Below are positions 24,282 through 32,932 of a DNA stretch of 64,000 nt, in pieces. Below the pieces are notes generated by a model. That model searched no databases, was not told the DNA's origin, and was given only the letters and a program-made list of their open reading frames with translations. The position numbers and the translations under genes are program-made. This DNA is from Flavobacterium sp. JAS (lineage in GTDB: Bacteria; Bacteroidota; Bacteroidia; Flavobacteriales; Flavobacteriaceae): NCBI RefSeq assembly GCF_020991455.1, contig NZ_JAJMOX010000010.1, positions 186,001-250,000 on the forward strand. Reading direction: 5' to 3'. Position 1 is the first letter of the stretch. Each line of letters opens with the position of its first letter.

Positions 24282-25601
24282 TTATATTTTAGAAAGATTG
24301 AATGATTGTGATAATTGTCCTGATACGGATAGTAATTCGTAATATTTTTGAATAATAGTTGCCTTAGATACAGCTGTATTAATTTTGGCACTTAATTGCT
24401 CAACATCGGCTTCAACCAAATCATTGGTATCGGCTAAACCATTGTCGAACTTATCTTTTACAAGTCTGTAATTTTCAGATGCCTGTTGAAGCGCTTCGTC
24501 ATAAACCACACTTTGGTTAATAGCCAAGTCATAATCTTCAATAGATTTTTGAACTTCAACTTTAATACGATCTGTCATTACAGCTTCCGTATTTTGAACT
24601 TCCAAAGCTCTGCTTTCTGCTTCTCTTACGTGAGCACTATTTTTGTAAATTCCAGATATATCATAAGTTAACCCCAGACCAAAGTTCATTGCATATTTTA
24701 CAGTTATAATGTCTTTAAGATCTAAAGCAGTATAACCACCAAGTAATGCTAAAGTTGGATAGTATGCTGCTTTTGCAACTTTAATATTTGCTGCAGAAGC
24801 TTTTTGTTGAAGACGAATAGCCTCTAAATCTTTTCTGTTTTCAAGTGCTAACAGATCAGATGTTGGTGCATTACTCGTTTTTAAATTAAAGAAATCATCT
24901 TCATTAACCTGAAGTTTTGTACTTGGATCCAGCTTGAGTAAAGTAGTTAGATAAAAGTTGATATTATTAAGGTTGTTAGTAGCTTCGTCAATAGATAATT
25001 GTGTTTTCGAAACTAATAATTGTGACTTTAATAAATCATTTCTTGGAATGATTCCGTTTTTCTCTAATTCTGTAAAATCAGTAACACGCTGTTTGGCGCT
25101 TTTTTGATTTTCATTTAAAACATCCAAAGTTTTTTGAGCTTTGTAAAGAGCTGTATAATACGTAATAACTCTTAAAGCGACATCTTCTTTTGTTTTGGCA
25201 GCATAAGCAGTTTCAGCTTCATATAAGTTATCATATGCGTCGATGCTATTTTGAATTTTAAATCCTGCAAAAAGAGGTAAGCTTAAATTTGCCATTCCAA
25301 ACATTGCTCTATCAGGAGATGCTAAAGATTTACTTTCACCCTGATTAGGCATATCAATCGATGCTTTTGTAAGGCGCTGATATTGGCCAGAAACTTTAAT
25401 ATCCGGATATTGATTATTTTTTACCGTTTGCAGTTCGTATTTCTTTGTGTTTACCTTAGTATTGGCAAGCGTAACGTCGTTACTCTTTTCCCAAGCCATT
25501 TTAACGGCTTCATCTAAGGTTAAACTTGTTTTTTCTTGTGCTTCTATTGATGAAATTCCGATAAAGAAAATCCCAAAGAGCATTAATTGATTAATTTTCA
25601 T
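24282..25601 (-). CDS. TolC family outer membrane efflux channel
   Basis: A 439-residue protein with a signal peptide (MKINQLMLFGIFFIGISSIEA, first 20 residues counted) and the two-repeat outer membrane efflux protein layout (PF02321): LTLDEAVKMAWEKSNDVTLA at the first repeat and a second helical hairpin after about residue 210. The start ATG (25601) lies inside the tail of the tetR gene; the frame could begin at TTG 25607. The 11-bp overlap ATGAAAATTAA contains both this start and the tetR stop, so the two are translationally coupled. Confidence 0.95.
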   Translation of the reverse strand: MKINQLMLFGIFFIGISSIEAQEKTSLTLDEAVKMAWEKSNDVTLANTKVNTKKYELQTVKNNQYPDIKVSGQYQRLTKASIDMPNQGESKSLASPDRAMFGMANLSLPLFAGFKIQNSIDAYDNLYEAETAYAAKTKEDVALRVITYYTALYKAQKTLDVLNENQKSAKQRVTDFTELEKNGIIPRNDLLKSQLLVSKTQLSIDEATNNLNNINFYLTTLLKLDPSTKLQVNEDDFFNLKTSNAPTSDLLALENRKDLEAIRLQQKASAANIKVAKAAYYPTLALLGGYTALDLKDIITVKYAMNFGLGLTYDISGIYKNSAHVREAESRALEVQNTEAVMTDRIKVEVQKSIEDYDLAINQSVVYDEALQQASENYRLVKDKFDNGLADTNDLVEADVEQLSAKINTAVSKATIIQKYYELLSVSGQLSQSFNLSKI

Positions 25602-26220
25602 AAACAAGTAGAGCTTTTATAGTTTGTTGAATGTGCTTTGTAAGACTGGTTTTAATGTACTCATTGTACATGGCTTCTGTTTTTAAATTTAGTAATTCTT
25701 CATAAAAAGATTTATTCATATGAAAGTGAAAAAAAGTTCCAATAATAGTGGGAGTAATAAGCGGAATGATTACATCTTTTCTAAAGACACCTTTTTCCTG
25801 ACCTTGAGTAATAATACTCTCAACAGATTTTAGATTTCCTTTTTTTAGTTCTGTAAAGGCAATAAAGCTCTTTTCTCTTTTTTTTGAATTAAGTTCGAAA
25901 TGTAAAACTCTGAAAATGCCTTTATTACAACTAATTCGATTGATGTAAATTTCGATTAATTTATTGACTTTATCAAGAGGTTCAAGATCTTCGTTTAATA
26001 AATTTTCGAGTTTCAGTTTTAAATCAGAAGTTTTATAAAGAATTAAAGCTTCAAGAAGACGCTCTTTAGAACCAAAATAGTACGAAATCATGGCAATGTT
26101 AATTTTTGCCTCTTTTGAGATATCCCGTATTGATGTACCTTCAAATCCTTTATCCGAAAAGAGCCTTTCGGCAACCTCCAGAATTTGAATTTTTTTATCG
26201 TTTAATTCGATGTATGACAT
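25591..26220 (-). CDS. TetR/AcrR family repressor of the efflux operon
   Basis: A 209-residue regulator starting MSYIELNDKKIQILEVAERL. The TetR helix-turn-helix covers about residues 10-55 (GFEGTSIRDISKEAKINIAMISYYFGSKERLLEALI), followed by a ligand-binding helical domain. An upstream TTG start at 26244 was rejected because it would begin next to the promoter. It is the first gene of the operon it most likely controls, through the two palindromes at 26247-26279. Confidence 0.93.
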   Translation of the reverse strand: MSYIELNDKKIQILEVAERLFSDKGFEGTSIRDISKEAKINIAMISYYFGSKERLLEALILYKTSDLKLKLENLLNEDLEPLDKVNKLIEIYINRISCNKGIFRVLHFELNSKKREKSFIAFTELKKGNLKSVESIITQGQEKGVFRKDVIIPLITPTIIGTFFHFHMNKSFYEELLNLKTEAMYNEYIKTSLTKHIQQTIKALLVYEN

Positions 26221-26241
26221 GGTATTGTTTCTAATCGGATA

Positions 26242-26279
26242 CAAAATTAAACAAGTGTTTAAATTAAACAGTTGTTTAA
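26242..26279 (-). promoter_or_regulatory. Autoregulated promoter with two palindromic operators
   Basis: Two copies of TTAAACA-N2-TGTTTAA, both with perfect 7-bp arms, lie at 26247-26262 (spacer AG) and 26264-26279 (spacer GT), 17 bp apart. The minus-strand -7 element TAATTTTG is at 26242-26249 and touches the first site. Tandem sites for the TetR dimer directly over the promoter imply repression of the whole efflux operon. Confidence 0.88.
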
Positions 26280-26412
26280 TTTTATTTTAACACAATATTA
26301 ACAGAAAACCATGTAGCTGTTTTTTGTTAAATTTTGATAATAATTTAATAAAAAAAAGCTGAATTAACATCGTGGAATATTAATTCAGCTTAGTGCCTCT
26401 TTCAATGTTTTT

Positions 26413-26510
26413 GTCATTTCGACGAAGGAGAAATCACACTCGTAATTCGACAAAGATTAATGAGTTTCTATGCGGAGTTTCTAGTGTGATTTCTCCTTCG
26501 TCGAAATGAT
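26413..26510. repeat. Family D hairpin
   Basis: 28-nt arms at 26413-26440 (contains TTTCGACGAAGGAGAAATCA) and 26483-26510 (its reverse complement) around a loop of about 42 nt. It is located downstream of trpA and upstream of the efflux operon promoter, and could end the trp transcript. Confidence 0.88.
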
Positions 26511-26547
26511 AGACTGGGTGATATATTCTTTAAATAGAAATAAAAAC

Positions 26548-27309
26548 TTATCGAATCTCTCCAACAAACTCCTTAATTTTCCCAGAACCACTCTCACTTA
26601 AATGTTTAATAAAAGCACTTCCAATAATAGCTCCTTTTGCAAATTTAGTTGCCTGATTAAAAGTTTCTTTGTTCGAAATTCCGAAACCTACGATTTGTGG
26701 ATTCTTTAAATTCATACTTCCAATTCTTTCGAAATAACTTTCCTGCGTATTTCCAAAACCAGCCTGAGAACCTGTAACACTTGCAGAACTAACCATATAA
26801 ATAAATCCGTTTGAAACGCTATCAATAAAACGAATACGTTCATCTGAAGTTTGTGGCGTAATTAAAAATACGTTGATTAAGCCATGTTTTTCAAAAATAG
26901 CTTTGTATTCATCCGCATAAACATCAACTGGAAGATCTGGAATAATTAATCCGTCGATACCAATTTCGGCACATTTAGCACAAAATTTTTCAACTCCATA
27001 TTGCAACATCGGATTAAAATATCCCATAATAATCAACGGAATTTTTACGCTTTCGCGGATGTTCTTCAACTGATCAAAAAGAATCTGAGTTGTCATTCCG
27101 TTATGAAGAGCTTGTGTAGAACTTGCCTGAATCGTTGGTCCATCGGCTAAAGGATCACTAAAAGGCAAACCAATTTCGATTAAATCAACACCGTTTTTTT
27201 CTAAATCCTGAATAATTTGAACTGTATCGTTCAGGTTTGGATATCCAGCCGAAAAATAAATAGAAAGTATCTTTTTATCTTCTTGTAATTTTTGAGTTAT
27301 TCTGTTCAT
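26548..27309 (-). CDS. trpA: Tryptophan synthase alpha chain
   Basis: A 253-residue TIM-barrel lyase that cleaves indole-3-glycerol phosphate to indole and glyceraldehyde 3-phosphate. The catalytic glutamate is in VDLIEIGLPFSDPLADGPTI (about residue 46) and the catalytic aspartate in IDGLIIPDLPVD. YMVSSASVTGSQ and VGFGISNKET are phosphate-site segments. The final gene of the trp operon, it is separated from trpB by two unrelated genes (a nitrilase and a gamma-glutamylcyclotransferase-like gene). A pair of family E hairpins precedes it. Confidence 0.97.
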   Translation of the reverse strand: MNRITQKLQEDKKILSIYFSAGYPNLNDTVQIIQDLEKNGVDLIEIGLPFSDPLADGPTIQASSTQALHNGMTTQILFDQLKNIRESVKIPLIIMGYFNPMLQYGVEKFCAKCAEIGIDGLIIPDLPVDVYADEYKAIFEKHGLINVFLITPQTSDERIRFIDSVSNGFIYMVSSASVTGSQAGFGNTQESYFERIGSMNLKNPQIVGFGISNKETFNQATKFAKGAIIGSAFIKHLSESGSGKIKEFVGEIR

Positions 27310-27330
27310 TGTAATATCTTTTTATTTACT

Positions 27331-27411
27331 CCTGCAAGGTTTTCAAAACCTTGTAGGTGTTTTTGTTTTTATGATTTATTTATACCTACAAGGTTTTGAA
27401 AACCTTGTAGG
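27331..27411. repeat. Two family E palindromes upstream of trpA
   Basis: CCTGCAAGGTTTTCAAAACC-TTGTAGG at 27331-27357 and CCTACAAGGTTTTGAAAACC-TTGTAGG at 27385-27411, each able to form a tight hairpin. They belong with 39531-39563, 43602-43634 and 44459-44492. Confidence 0.85.
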
Positions 27412-27419
27412 AATATATG

Positions 27420-28157
27420 CTAATTGATAATAATTGAACTTGTCCAATTATCATTTCTGTTTTCTACTAAAAGTAGTCCCGAATCTGAGTCATTCATTTG
27501 AGCAACAAGTTCACCTTTATTATTCCAAAAAGCACTTTGCCCTGCCGAAGGTGATCCCCAGGATTCACCACTAAAATTTGACATCAAAATATTCATTTGA
27601 TGTTTTTGAGCATAACTTTGTAAGTCTCTATACGCGCTCGGAATTCCGTTTGGTGTAAAAAATATACTTGCGATATAAATATCAGTTGCTCTTTTGCTGG
27701 CATTTTCCGGATGCAGCGGATTATCAATATCAGCACAAATGGCAAACGAAATCTGTTGGTCTTCAATTGTAATCATTGGATTATGATTGAATGAAGATTG
27801 AAAAAACTCGTCTTCGCCTTCATGCAAAAATTGCTTTGTATAAATGACAACCGAATTATCAGGAGAAATTATAAATTCCCCAATAAACAATTGAGATTCT
27901 ATTTGAATTGGAGCACCGGCAACAATAATGATACTATTTTCGGAAGCTAATTTTTTTAAATGATCTAACCTTGAATCGTCTTTTTTGAAAGCTAGTTTTT
28001 GGGCATATTCACGTTCATAACCTGTAATAGACATTTCAGGAAAAGCGATTAATTGTGCTCCGTTTTGTACTGCCAAATCGATAAGGCGATAATGTTCTAA
28101 TAAGTTAGCTTCAATATCTTCACGAGTTGGTTTTGTTTGTGCTGCTGCTAGAATCAT
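27420..28157 (-). CDS. Carbon-nitrogen hydrolase (nitrilase superfamily)
   Basis: A 245-residue protein with the nitrilase fold and its Glu-Lys-Cys triad: E40 in IAFPEMSITGYE, a lysine in IYTKQFLHEGEDEFF, and the nucleophilic Cys in ISFAICADIDNPLHPE (about residue 124). The substrate is unknown; members hydrolyse amides or nitriles or condense amines. It is 12 bp downstream of the gamma-glutamylcyclotransferase-like gene, forming an inserted two-gene cassette between trpB and trpA. No link with tryptophan metabolism is evident, though a nitrilase acting on indolic nitriles cannot be excluded. Confidence 0.92.
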   Translation of the reverse strand: MILAAAQTKPTREDIEANLLEHYRLIDLAVQNGAQLIAFPEMSITGYEREYAQKLAFKKDDSRLDHLKKLASENSIIIVAGAPIQIESQLFIGEFIISPDNSVVIYTKQFLHEGEDEFFQSSFNHNPMITIEDQQISFAICADIDNPLHPENASKRATDIYIASIFFTPNGIPSAYRDLQSYAQKHQMNILMSNFSGESWGSPSAGQSAFWNNKGELVAQMNDSDSGLLLVENRNDNWTSSIIIN

Positions 28158-28169
28158 TTTGCTTACTTA

Positions 28170-28487
28170 TTAACTTTCTATATAAACCCAGGCAACTGTT
28201 CCGGATTTCAACTTGACCTGAACTCTTCTATAGGCATTAGATTCGAATATATCTACTTTAGCCAAATCCGAAGCCGAAATATTAAAAGCAACACCATGTA
28301 TAGGATCTGAAGAATCTGAGCTGGGTACAGCTACAACATAATCTGCCATTCCAAATTCTTCTTCTATTTGTAGACTTTTTAGTTTGTAACCCAAAAGCTG
28401 ATCTGGAGTTCCGGTTAGAACTTTGTTAAAAATCTGCATCTGAATTTGTTTCGATCTTAATGTTCCGTAAGAGAATAACTTTTCCAT
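28170..28487 (-). CDS. Gamma-glutamylcyclotransferase family protein (AIG2-like)
   Basis: A 105-residue protein with the AIG2/GGCT signature FSYGTLR at residues 5-11 and a conserved acidic residue in DIFESNAYRRVQVKL (about residue 80, the usual catalytic glutamate region). The family includes gamma-glutamylcyclotransferase and gamma-glutamylamine cyclotransferase and many uncharacterised members. It is located between trpB and a nitrilase gene on the trp strand, and a family F element lies between it and trpB. Confidence 0.9.
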   Translation of the reverse strand: MEKLFSYGTLRSKQIQMQIFNKVLTGTPDQLLGYKLKSLQIEEEFGMADYVVAVPSSDSSDPIHGVAFNISASDLAKVDIFESNAYRRVQVKLKSGTVAWVYIES

Positions 28488-28516
28488 AATTACTATTTTC
28501 TCGTTAGTTGTTTTTT

Positions 28517-28631
28517 GCGTTAGGGATAAGAGCGGTATCTCCCGATTTAGAAAAACAAGGCTTTTTAGCCGTAGTTTTTGTTATCGGGAATATAGCGGAC
28601 AGCCCGTCCGCCGCGGCGGATAACGCCCAAA
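28517..28631 (+). ncRNA. Family F candidate structured RNA, copy 1
   Basis: The element begins GCGTTAGGGATAAGAGCGG and ends GATAACGCCC; the ends pair as GCGTTA/TAACGC. A first hairpin is closed by TCCCGAT/ATCGGGA. The conserved linker TATAGCGGACAGCCCG follows, and a second hairpin is the self-complementary TCCGCCGCGGCGGA. It lies antisense to the trp transcript between trpB and the next gene. Similar architecture is at 51966-52056 and 39401-39519. It may match the published Flavo-1 RNA motif, but I cannot verify this. Confidence 0.6.
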
Positions 28632-28639
28632 TTATATTT

Positions 28640-29821
28640 TTACAATTTAAAATAATCAATATAATTGTCTAAATCTTTGTCACCACGTCCTGAAAGACTA
28701 ATGACTACAATATCTGTTGGTTTAAATTTCTTTTGATCTAAAACGGCAAAAGCATGTGCGCTTTCGATCGCCGGAATAATTCCTTCTAATTTAGTCAATT
28801 GCAAACCAGCGTTCATAGCGTCATCATCAGTTACAGAGAAAAATTCGCCACGACCTGTTTGTGCTAAATGTGCGTGCATTGGGCCAACTCCGGGATAATC
28901 CAAACCTGCCGAAATCGAATACGGTTCCGTAATTTGTCCGTCTGGAGTTTGCATTAAAAGGGTTTTGCAACCGTGAATAACGCCCACTTTTCCTAATTTA
29001 CTGGTTGCTGCACTATGACCGCTATCTACACCTTTTCCGGCTGCTTCAACGGCGATAATTCCAACTTCAGGTTCATGCAAAAAGTGGTAATAAGTTCCAG
29101 CAGCATTACTTCCGCCACCAATACAAGCGACAACGTAATCAGGATTTTCGCGTCCTTCTTTTTCTTTTAACTGCCATTTTATTTCTTCGGAAATTACGCT
29201 TTGAAAACGCGTAACCATATCAGGATAAGGATGTGGGCCAATCGCCGATCCAATAATGTAATGTGTATCTACAGGATTATTAATCCAATCGCGAATCGCT
29301 TCGTTTGTTGCGTCTTTTAAAGTTCGTGAACCCGAAAGTGCCGGACGAACCTCAGCGCCTAACATTTTCATACGAGCTACGTTCGGTGCCTGACGTGCAA
29401 TGTCAATTTCGCCCATATAAACGATACATTCCAATCCCATAAGTGCGCAAACTGTTGCAGTTGCTACACCGTGTTGTCCAGCTCCGGTTTCGGCAATAAT
29501 ACGTTTTTTGCCTAAACGTTTCGCTACTAATATTTGACCGATTGTATTGTTAACTTTATGTGCACCTGTATGGTTTAAGTCTTCTCTTTTTAAGTAGACT
29601 TTGGTATTGTATTTTTCAGATAAGCGTTTTGCAAAATAAAGCGGACTTGGACGTCCAACGTAATCTTTTAGCAATTGATCGAACTCAGCTTTAAAATCTG
29701 GTTCGCTTGTTATTTTTAAATAGTTTTGGCGTAATTCTTCTACATTTGGATACAACATTTCTGGAATGTAAGCTCCTCCAAATTCTCCGTAATATCCCTT
29801 TTCGTTGACATTATAATTCAT
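28640..29821 (-). CDS. trpB: Tryptophan synthase beta chain
   Basis: A 393-residue PLP enzyme that joins indole and serine to form tryptophan. The opening GYYGEFGGAYIPEMLYPNVEEL is canonical for TrpB1. The PLP lysine is in LNHTGAHKVNNTIGQ (about residue 84), the phosphate loop is CIGGGSNAAGTYY, and the catalytic glutamate is in ETGAGQHGVA. It overlaps the end of trpF by 11 bp (ATGAATTATAA contains this start and the trpF stop), so the pair is translationally coupled. It is separated from trpA by a two-gene insertion. Confidence 0.98.
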   Translation of the reverse strand: MNYNVNEKGYYGEFGGAYIPEMLYPNVEELRQNYLKITSEPDFKAEFDQLLKDYVGRPSPLYFAKRLSEKYNTKVYLKREDLNHTGAHKVNNTIGQILVAKRLGKKRIIAETGAGQHGVATATVCALMGLECIVYMGEIDIARQAPNVARMKMLGAEVRPALSGSRTLKDATNEAIRDWINNPVDTHYIIGSAIGPHPYPDMVTRFQSVISEEIKWQLKEKEGRENPDYVVACIGGGSNAAGTYYHFLHEPEVGIIAVEAAGKGVDSGHSAATSKLGKVGVIHGCKTLLMQTPDGQITEPYSISAGLDYPGVGPMHAHLAQTGRGEFFSVTDDDAMNAGLQLTKLEGIIPAIESAHAFAVLDQKKFKPTDIVVISLSGRGDKDLDNYIDYFKL

Positions 29822-30473
29822 TGTGTAGTTGTTTAGGGTTTAAAGTTGCAGGTTTTAAATTTTTCTGAAACTTTCTTAATAAACTTTTATTTTTTAATCC
29901 CGGTTCTGTCTCAAATTTACTGTTTACATCAATTGCGTAAATCGGAATTTTAAGATTTTTTATTGCGGGTATTTCTTCGATTCCAATGCCACCACTTAAA
30001 AACAGCGGTTTCTCAGATTTGTAATTTTCTAATATTTTCCAGTCAAAAGTGGTTCCGTTTCCTCCTGGTAATTTTCCTTTTGTATCGAATAGAAAGTAAT
30101 CGCATACGTTTTCAAAAGGTTTTAAAACTTCGAAATCAAAATTTTCATCGACAGAGAATACTTTGATGATTTCGATTGAAACACCAATTTTGGCGTCAAT
30201 TTTAGCTTTTAATTCCTGACAAAATTCAACAGATTCTTTTCCGTGTAATTGAACCGCCTGTAAATGATATTTCTCTGCTTTTGACATGATATTATCAACA
30301 GTTTCATTTACAAAAACGCCTGTTTTTTTAATGGTGTGAATTAGTTCTGGAATCGTTCCGTCAAAATAGCGAGCGGATTTTTCCCAGAAAATAAATCCCA
30401 TATAATCGGGTAGGAGCGCGCCTACTTCGAGTATATTGTCGGGATATTTCATACCGCAGATTTTAAGTTTCAT
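29811..30473 (-). CDS. trpF: Phosphoribosylanthranilate isomerase
   Basis: A 220-residue TIM barrel starting MKLKICGMKYPDN, with the catalytic cysteine C6 in KICGMK and the catalytic aspartate in FLFDTKGKLPGGNGTTFDW. The C-terminal phosphate loop is LFLSGGIG and AIDVNSKFETEPGLKN. A GTG start seven codons upstream was rejected because it lies in intergenic repeat sequence and the canonical N terminus starts at this ATG. It overlaps trpB by 11 bp. A family B inverted repeat separates it from trpC. Confidence 0.96.
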   Translation of the reverse strand: MKLKICGMKYPDNILEVGALLPDYMGFIFWEKSARYFDGTIPELIHTIKKTGVFVNETVDNIMSKAEKYHLQAVQLHGKESVEFCQELKAKIDAKIGVSIEIIKVFSVDENFDFEVLKPFENVCDYFLFDTKGKLPGGNGTTFDWKILENYKSEKPLFLSGGIGIEEIPAIKNLKIPIYAIDVNSKFETEPGLKNKSLLRKFQKNLKPATLNPKQLHNEL

Positions 30474-30527
30474 TTTTTTTGATGTTTTTGCCACAAAGGC
30501 ACTAAGACACTAAGTTTTTTCTTTTTT

Positions 30528-30586
30528 GCCACGAATTTCACGAATTGTCACTAATTTAATTCGTGCTAATTAGTGAAACTCGTGGC
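30528..30586. repeat. Family B inverted pair between trpC and trpF
   Basis: GCCACGAATTTCACGAATTG at the left faces TTAGTGAAACTCGTGGC at the right, with ATT-rich words between. A short CACAAAG/CTAAG tract (30491-30515) precedes it, next to the trpF start. Confidence 0.75.
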
Positions 30587-30594
30587 GAACTTTT

Positions 30595-31380
30595 TTACAT
30601 ATTCAATTGTTGAATAAATTCTGTTGCTGCCTGACCGGCGTTATCGGTTTTCATGAAGTTTTCTCCAATTAAAAACCCATTGTAACCGTAAGGTCTTAGT
30701 TCTGAAATGGCTTCGATTGACGAGATTCCGCTTTCAGAAACTTTTACAAAATCATTTGGGATTTGAGAAGCTAATTGCTTGCTGAAATCCAGACTTACTT
30801 CAAAAGTTTTTAGGTTTCTGTTGTTCACGCCAATCATGTCTAAACTTGGCATAATTGATTTTTCCAGTTCTTCCTGATTGTGAACTTCTAATAGAACTTC
30901 CAGACCTAATTTCTTAGCAAATTCTGATAACGATTTAATTTCTTCGCGTGTTAAAACTGCTGCAATCAGTAGAATTAAATCGGCCCCAAAAGCTTTTGCT
31001 TCTAGAATTTGATATTCATCAACAATAAATTCTTTTCGCAAAAGCGGAATATTTACACTTGCTCTTGCCAAAAGTAAATCATCAAGAGAACCTCCGAAAT
31101 ATTTTCCATCGGTTAAAACTGAAATTCCGCAAGCACCTGCATTTTCATATCCTCTTACCACTTCTTCAACCGTAAAACTTTGATTGATTACTGATTTTGA
31201 AGGAGAACGGCGTTTGTGTTCTGCAATAATTCCTGTTGAACTTGTCTTTAATTTTTGACTTAAAGAAATCGTTTCTCTTCCAAAAAATACCGAACTTTCC
31301 AATTGCGAAATCGGAATGATTGATTTTTTAAGAACGACTTCTCGTTGTTTGTCAAATATTATTTTATCTAAAATATTCAT
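30595..31380 (-). CDS. trpC: Indole-3-glycerol phosphate synthase
   Basis: A 261-residue TIM barrel. Catalytic lysines are in IIAEHKRRSPSKS (about residue 55) and LLRKEFIVDEYQI (about 115), the glutamates in EVLLEVHNQEELEKS and VKVSESGISS, and the substrate-site segment is GVNNRNLKTFEVSL. Length and motifs are normal. It is monofunctional here, since trpF is a separate gene. The gap to trpD (31381-31454) holds degenerate family B repeats. Confidence 0.97.
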   Translation of the reverse strand: MNILDKIIFDKQREVVLKKSIIPISQLESSVFFGRETISLSQKLKTSSTGIIAEHKRRSPSKSVINQSFTVEEVVRGYENAGACGISVLTDGKYFGGSLDDLLLARASVNIPLLRKEFIVDEYQILEAKAFGADLILLIAAVLTREEIKSLSEFAKKLGLEVLLEVHNQEELEKSIMPSLDMIGVNNRNLKTFEVSLDFSKQLASQIPNDFVKVSESGISSIEAISELRPYGYNGFLIGENFMKTDNAGQAATEFIQQLNM

Positions 31381-31454
31381 GGCTATTGTTTTGCCACAAA
31401 GTCACAAAGACGCAAACTTAATTCGTGCTAATTCGTGAAATTTGTGTTTGTTTT
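31381..31454. repeat. Degenerate family B repeat between trpD and trpC
   Basis: TTGCCACAAAGTCACAAAGA, then TTAATTCGTGCTAATTCGTG and AAATTTGTG. The same words as at 30528-30586, partly inverted. Confidence 0.6.
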
Positions 31455-32447
31455 TTATTTACTTAATTCTTGTAATTTCTTAAGAGTTTTCAATCCTTTT
31501 CCGGAGAACAAACTTTCCTTGGCTTGTTTAAATCCTTCTTGTGGAGAGCATTTTGTTACTGTTGAAATCGCCATCGCTGCATTTGCACAAACAACATTAT
31601 TTTGTGCCTCACTTCCTTTTCCGGAAATGATATTGACAAACATATCTGCCGATTCTTCAATTGTTCTTCCTCCTTCAATTTCTCTTTGTGATAAAAGGCG
31701 AACCTTGAAATCTTCGGGTTTTATCATGCCTTCCATTTCGCTTGTAATGATTTTTGTTGGACCAGTTAATGAAATTTCATCATAACCGTCAAGCGAATGT
31801 AGAATTGTAAAATTCACATCGGTATTTTGGTATAAATAAGCATACATTCTGGCTAATTCCAGATTGAAAACTCCAACCAATTGGTTTTTAGGAAATGATG
31901 GATTTACCATTGGTCCCAACATATTAAAGAAGGTTTTTACCGCCAGTTCTTTTCTTATTGGACCAACGTTTTTCATTGCCGGGTGAAATAGGGGAGCGTG
32001 CAAAACACAGATTCCGGCCTGATCGATACATTTCTCTAAAAATGAAGGATCGTTGCTGAATTTTATTCCCATTTTTTCCATTACGTTACTTGATCCTGAA
32101 ATAGAAGAAACTCCATAATTTCCGTGTTTAGCTACTTTTATTCCTGCGCCGGCAGCAACAAAAGAGGCAAGAGTCGAAATGTTGAAAGTATCTTTTCCGT
32201 CACCACCAGTTCCGCATAAATCTATGGTGTTGTAGGTAGATAAGTCTACACGAACACATAATTCTAACAAAGCTTCACGAAATCCCGAAAGCTCATCAAT
32301 CGTAATGCTTCGCATCATAAACACGGTCAAAAATGCCGAAATCTGACTTGGATTATAACTTCCACTTGAGATATTAATCAAGACATCTTTGGCTTCTTGT
32401 TTTGAAAGCACTTCGTGATTGATTAATTTATTTAGTATATTTTTCAT
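31455..32447 (-). CDS. trpD: Anthranilate phosphoribosyltransferase
   Basis: A 330-residue enzyme transferring phosphoribose from PRPP to anthranilate. The PRPP and metal motif is DLCGTGGDGKDTFNISTLAS (about residue 78), followed by KHGNYGVSSISGSSNVMEKMG and FLFAPLFHPAMKNVGPIRKE-type segments (here VLHAPLFHPAMKNVGPIRKEL). The N-terminal helical domain covers the first 70 residues. Full length and canonical. It is separated from trpG by a GNAT gene and repeats. Confidence 0.97.
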   Translation of the reverse strand: MKNILNKLINHEVLSKQEAKDVLINISSGSYNPSQISAFLTVFMMRSITIDELSGFREALLELCVRVDLSTYNTIDLCGTGGDGKDTFNISTLASFVAAGAGIKVAKHGNYGVSSISGSSNVMEKMGIKFSNDPSFLEKCIDQAGICVLHAPLFHPAMKNVGPIRKELAVKTFFNMLGPMVNPSFPKNQLVGVFNLELARMYAYLYQNTDVNFTILHSLDGYDEISLTGPTKIITSEMEGMIKPEDFKVRLLSQREIEGGRTIEESADMFVNIISGKGSEAQNNVVCANAAMAISTVTKCSPQEGFKQAKESLFSGKGLKTLKKLQELSK

Positions 32448-32454
32448 TTTTTTT

Positions 32455-32494
32455 TAAGGTTCTAAGTTGCTAAGCGACTAAGGTTCTAAGTTTT
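32455..32494. repeat. Family H repeat
   Basis: AAGGTTCTAAGTTGCTAAGC followed by GACTAAGGTTCTAAG. A close copy is at 32933-32970 on the other side of the GNAT gene, both in the same direction, so the GNAT gene is framed by direct repeats. Confidence 0.8.
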
Positions 32495-32519
32495 TTACTG
32501 TGATTGAGACTGAAAACTG

Positions 32520-32927
32520 TCAATGTTCATTTCCTTGATAAATCCACATTGGTTCTGTTTTTCCTGCGCGTTCAAATCCGTTTTTCTTGTAAAAATCAAC
32601 AGATTTTCCGTCAGCGGTTAACATTTGCATGTGAAAGTGACTGTATTTCTCCTGCATTTTGTCCATAATCAATTTTCCAATTCCTTTTCCTTGATAGTCT
32701 GGCAACACTAATAAATGTGGATAATAAACCGTTAAAAATCCATCAGAAATCGCATTCCCAAGTCCAATTAACTTTTTTCCTTCCCAAGCCGTAATTAACG
32801 TTTCGGAATTTAAAAGTCCATTGTATAGTTCGTTTGGTTTAGAAGCTGAACTCCATTCATTTGCTTTGTATAAAATCAAAACGTCTTCTATATTGATTTG
32901 TTTAGTATCTGAAATTGTTATTTCCAT
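32520..32927 (-). CDS. GNAT family N-acetyltransferase (inserted in the trp operon)
   Basis: A 135-residue GNAT protein. The acetyl-CoA motif is VLPDYQGKGIGKLIMDKM (about residues 77-94), followed by MLTADGKSVDFYKKNGFERAG, the usual GNAT C-terminal strand. The substrate is unknown; small GNATs of this type often act on free amines. It is located between trpG and trpD, flanked on both sides by family H repeats in the same orientation, which suggests insertion into an ancestral trpGD pair. Confidence 0.93.
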   Translation of the reverse strand: MEITISDTKQINIEDVLILYKANEWSSASKPNELYNGLLNSETLITAWEGKKLIGLGNAISDGFLTVYYPHLLVLPDYQGKGIGKLIMDKMQEKYSHFHMQMLTADGKSVDFYKKNGFERAGKTEPMWIYQGNEH

Positions 32928-32932
32928 TTTTT

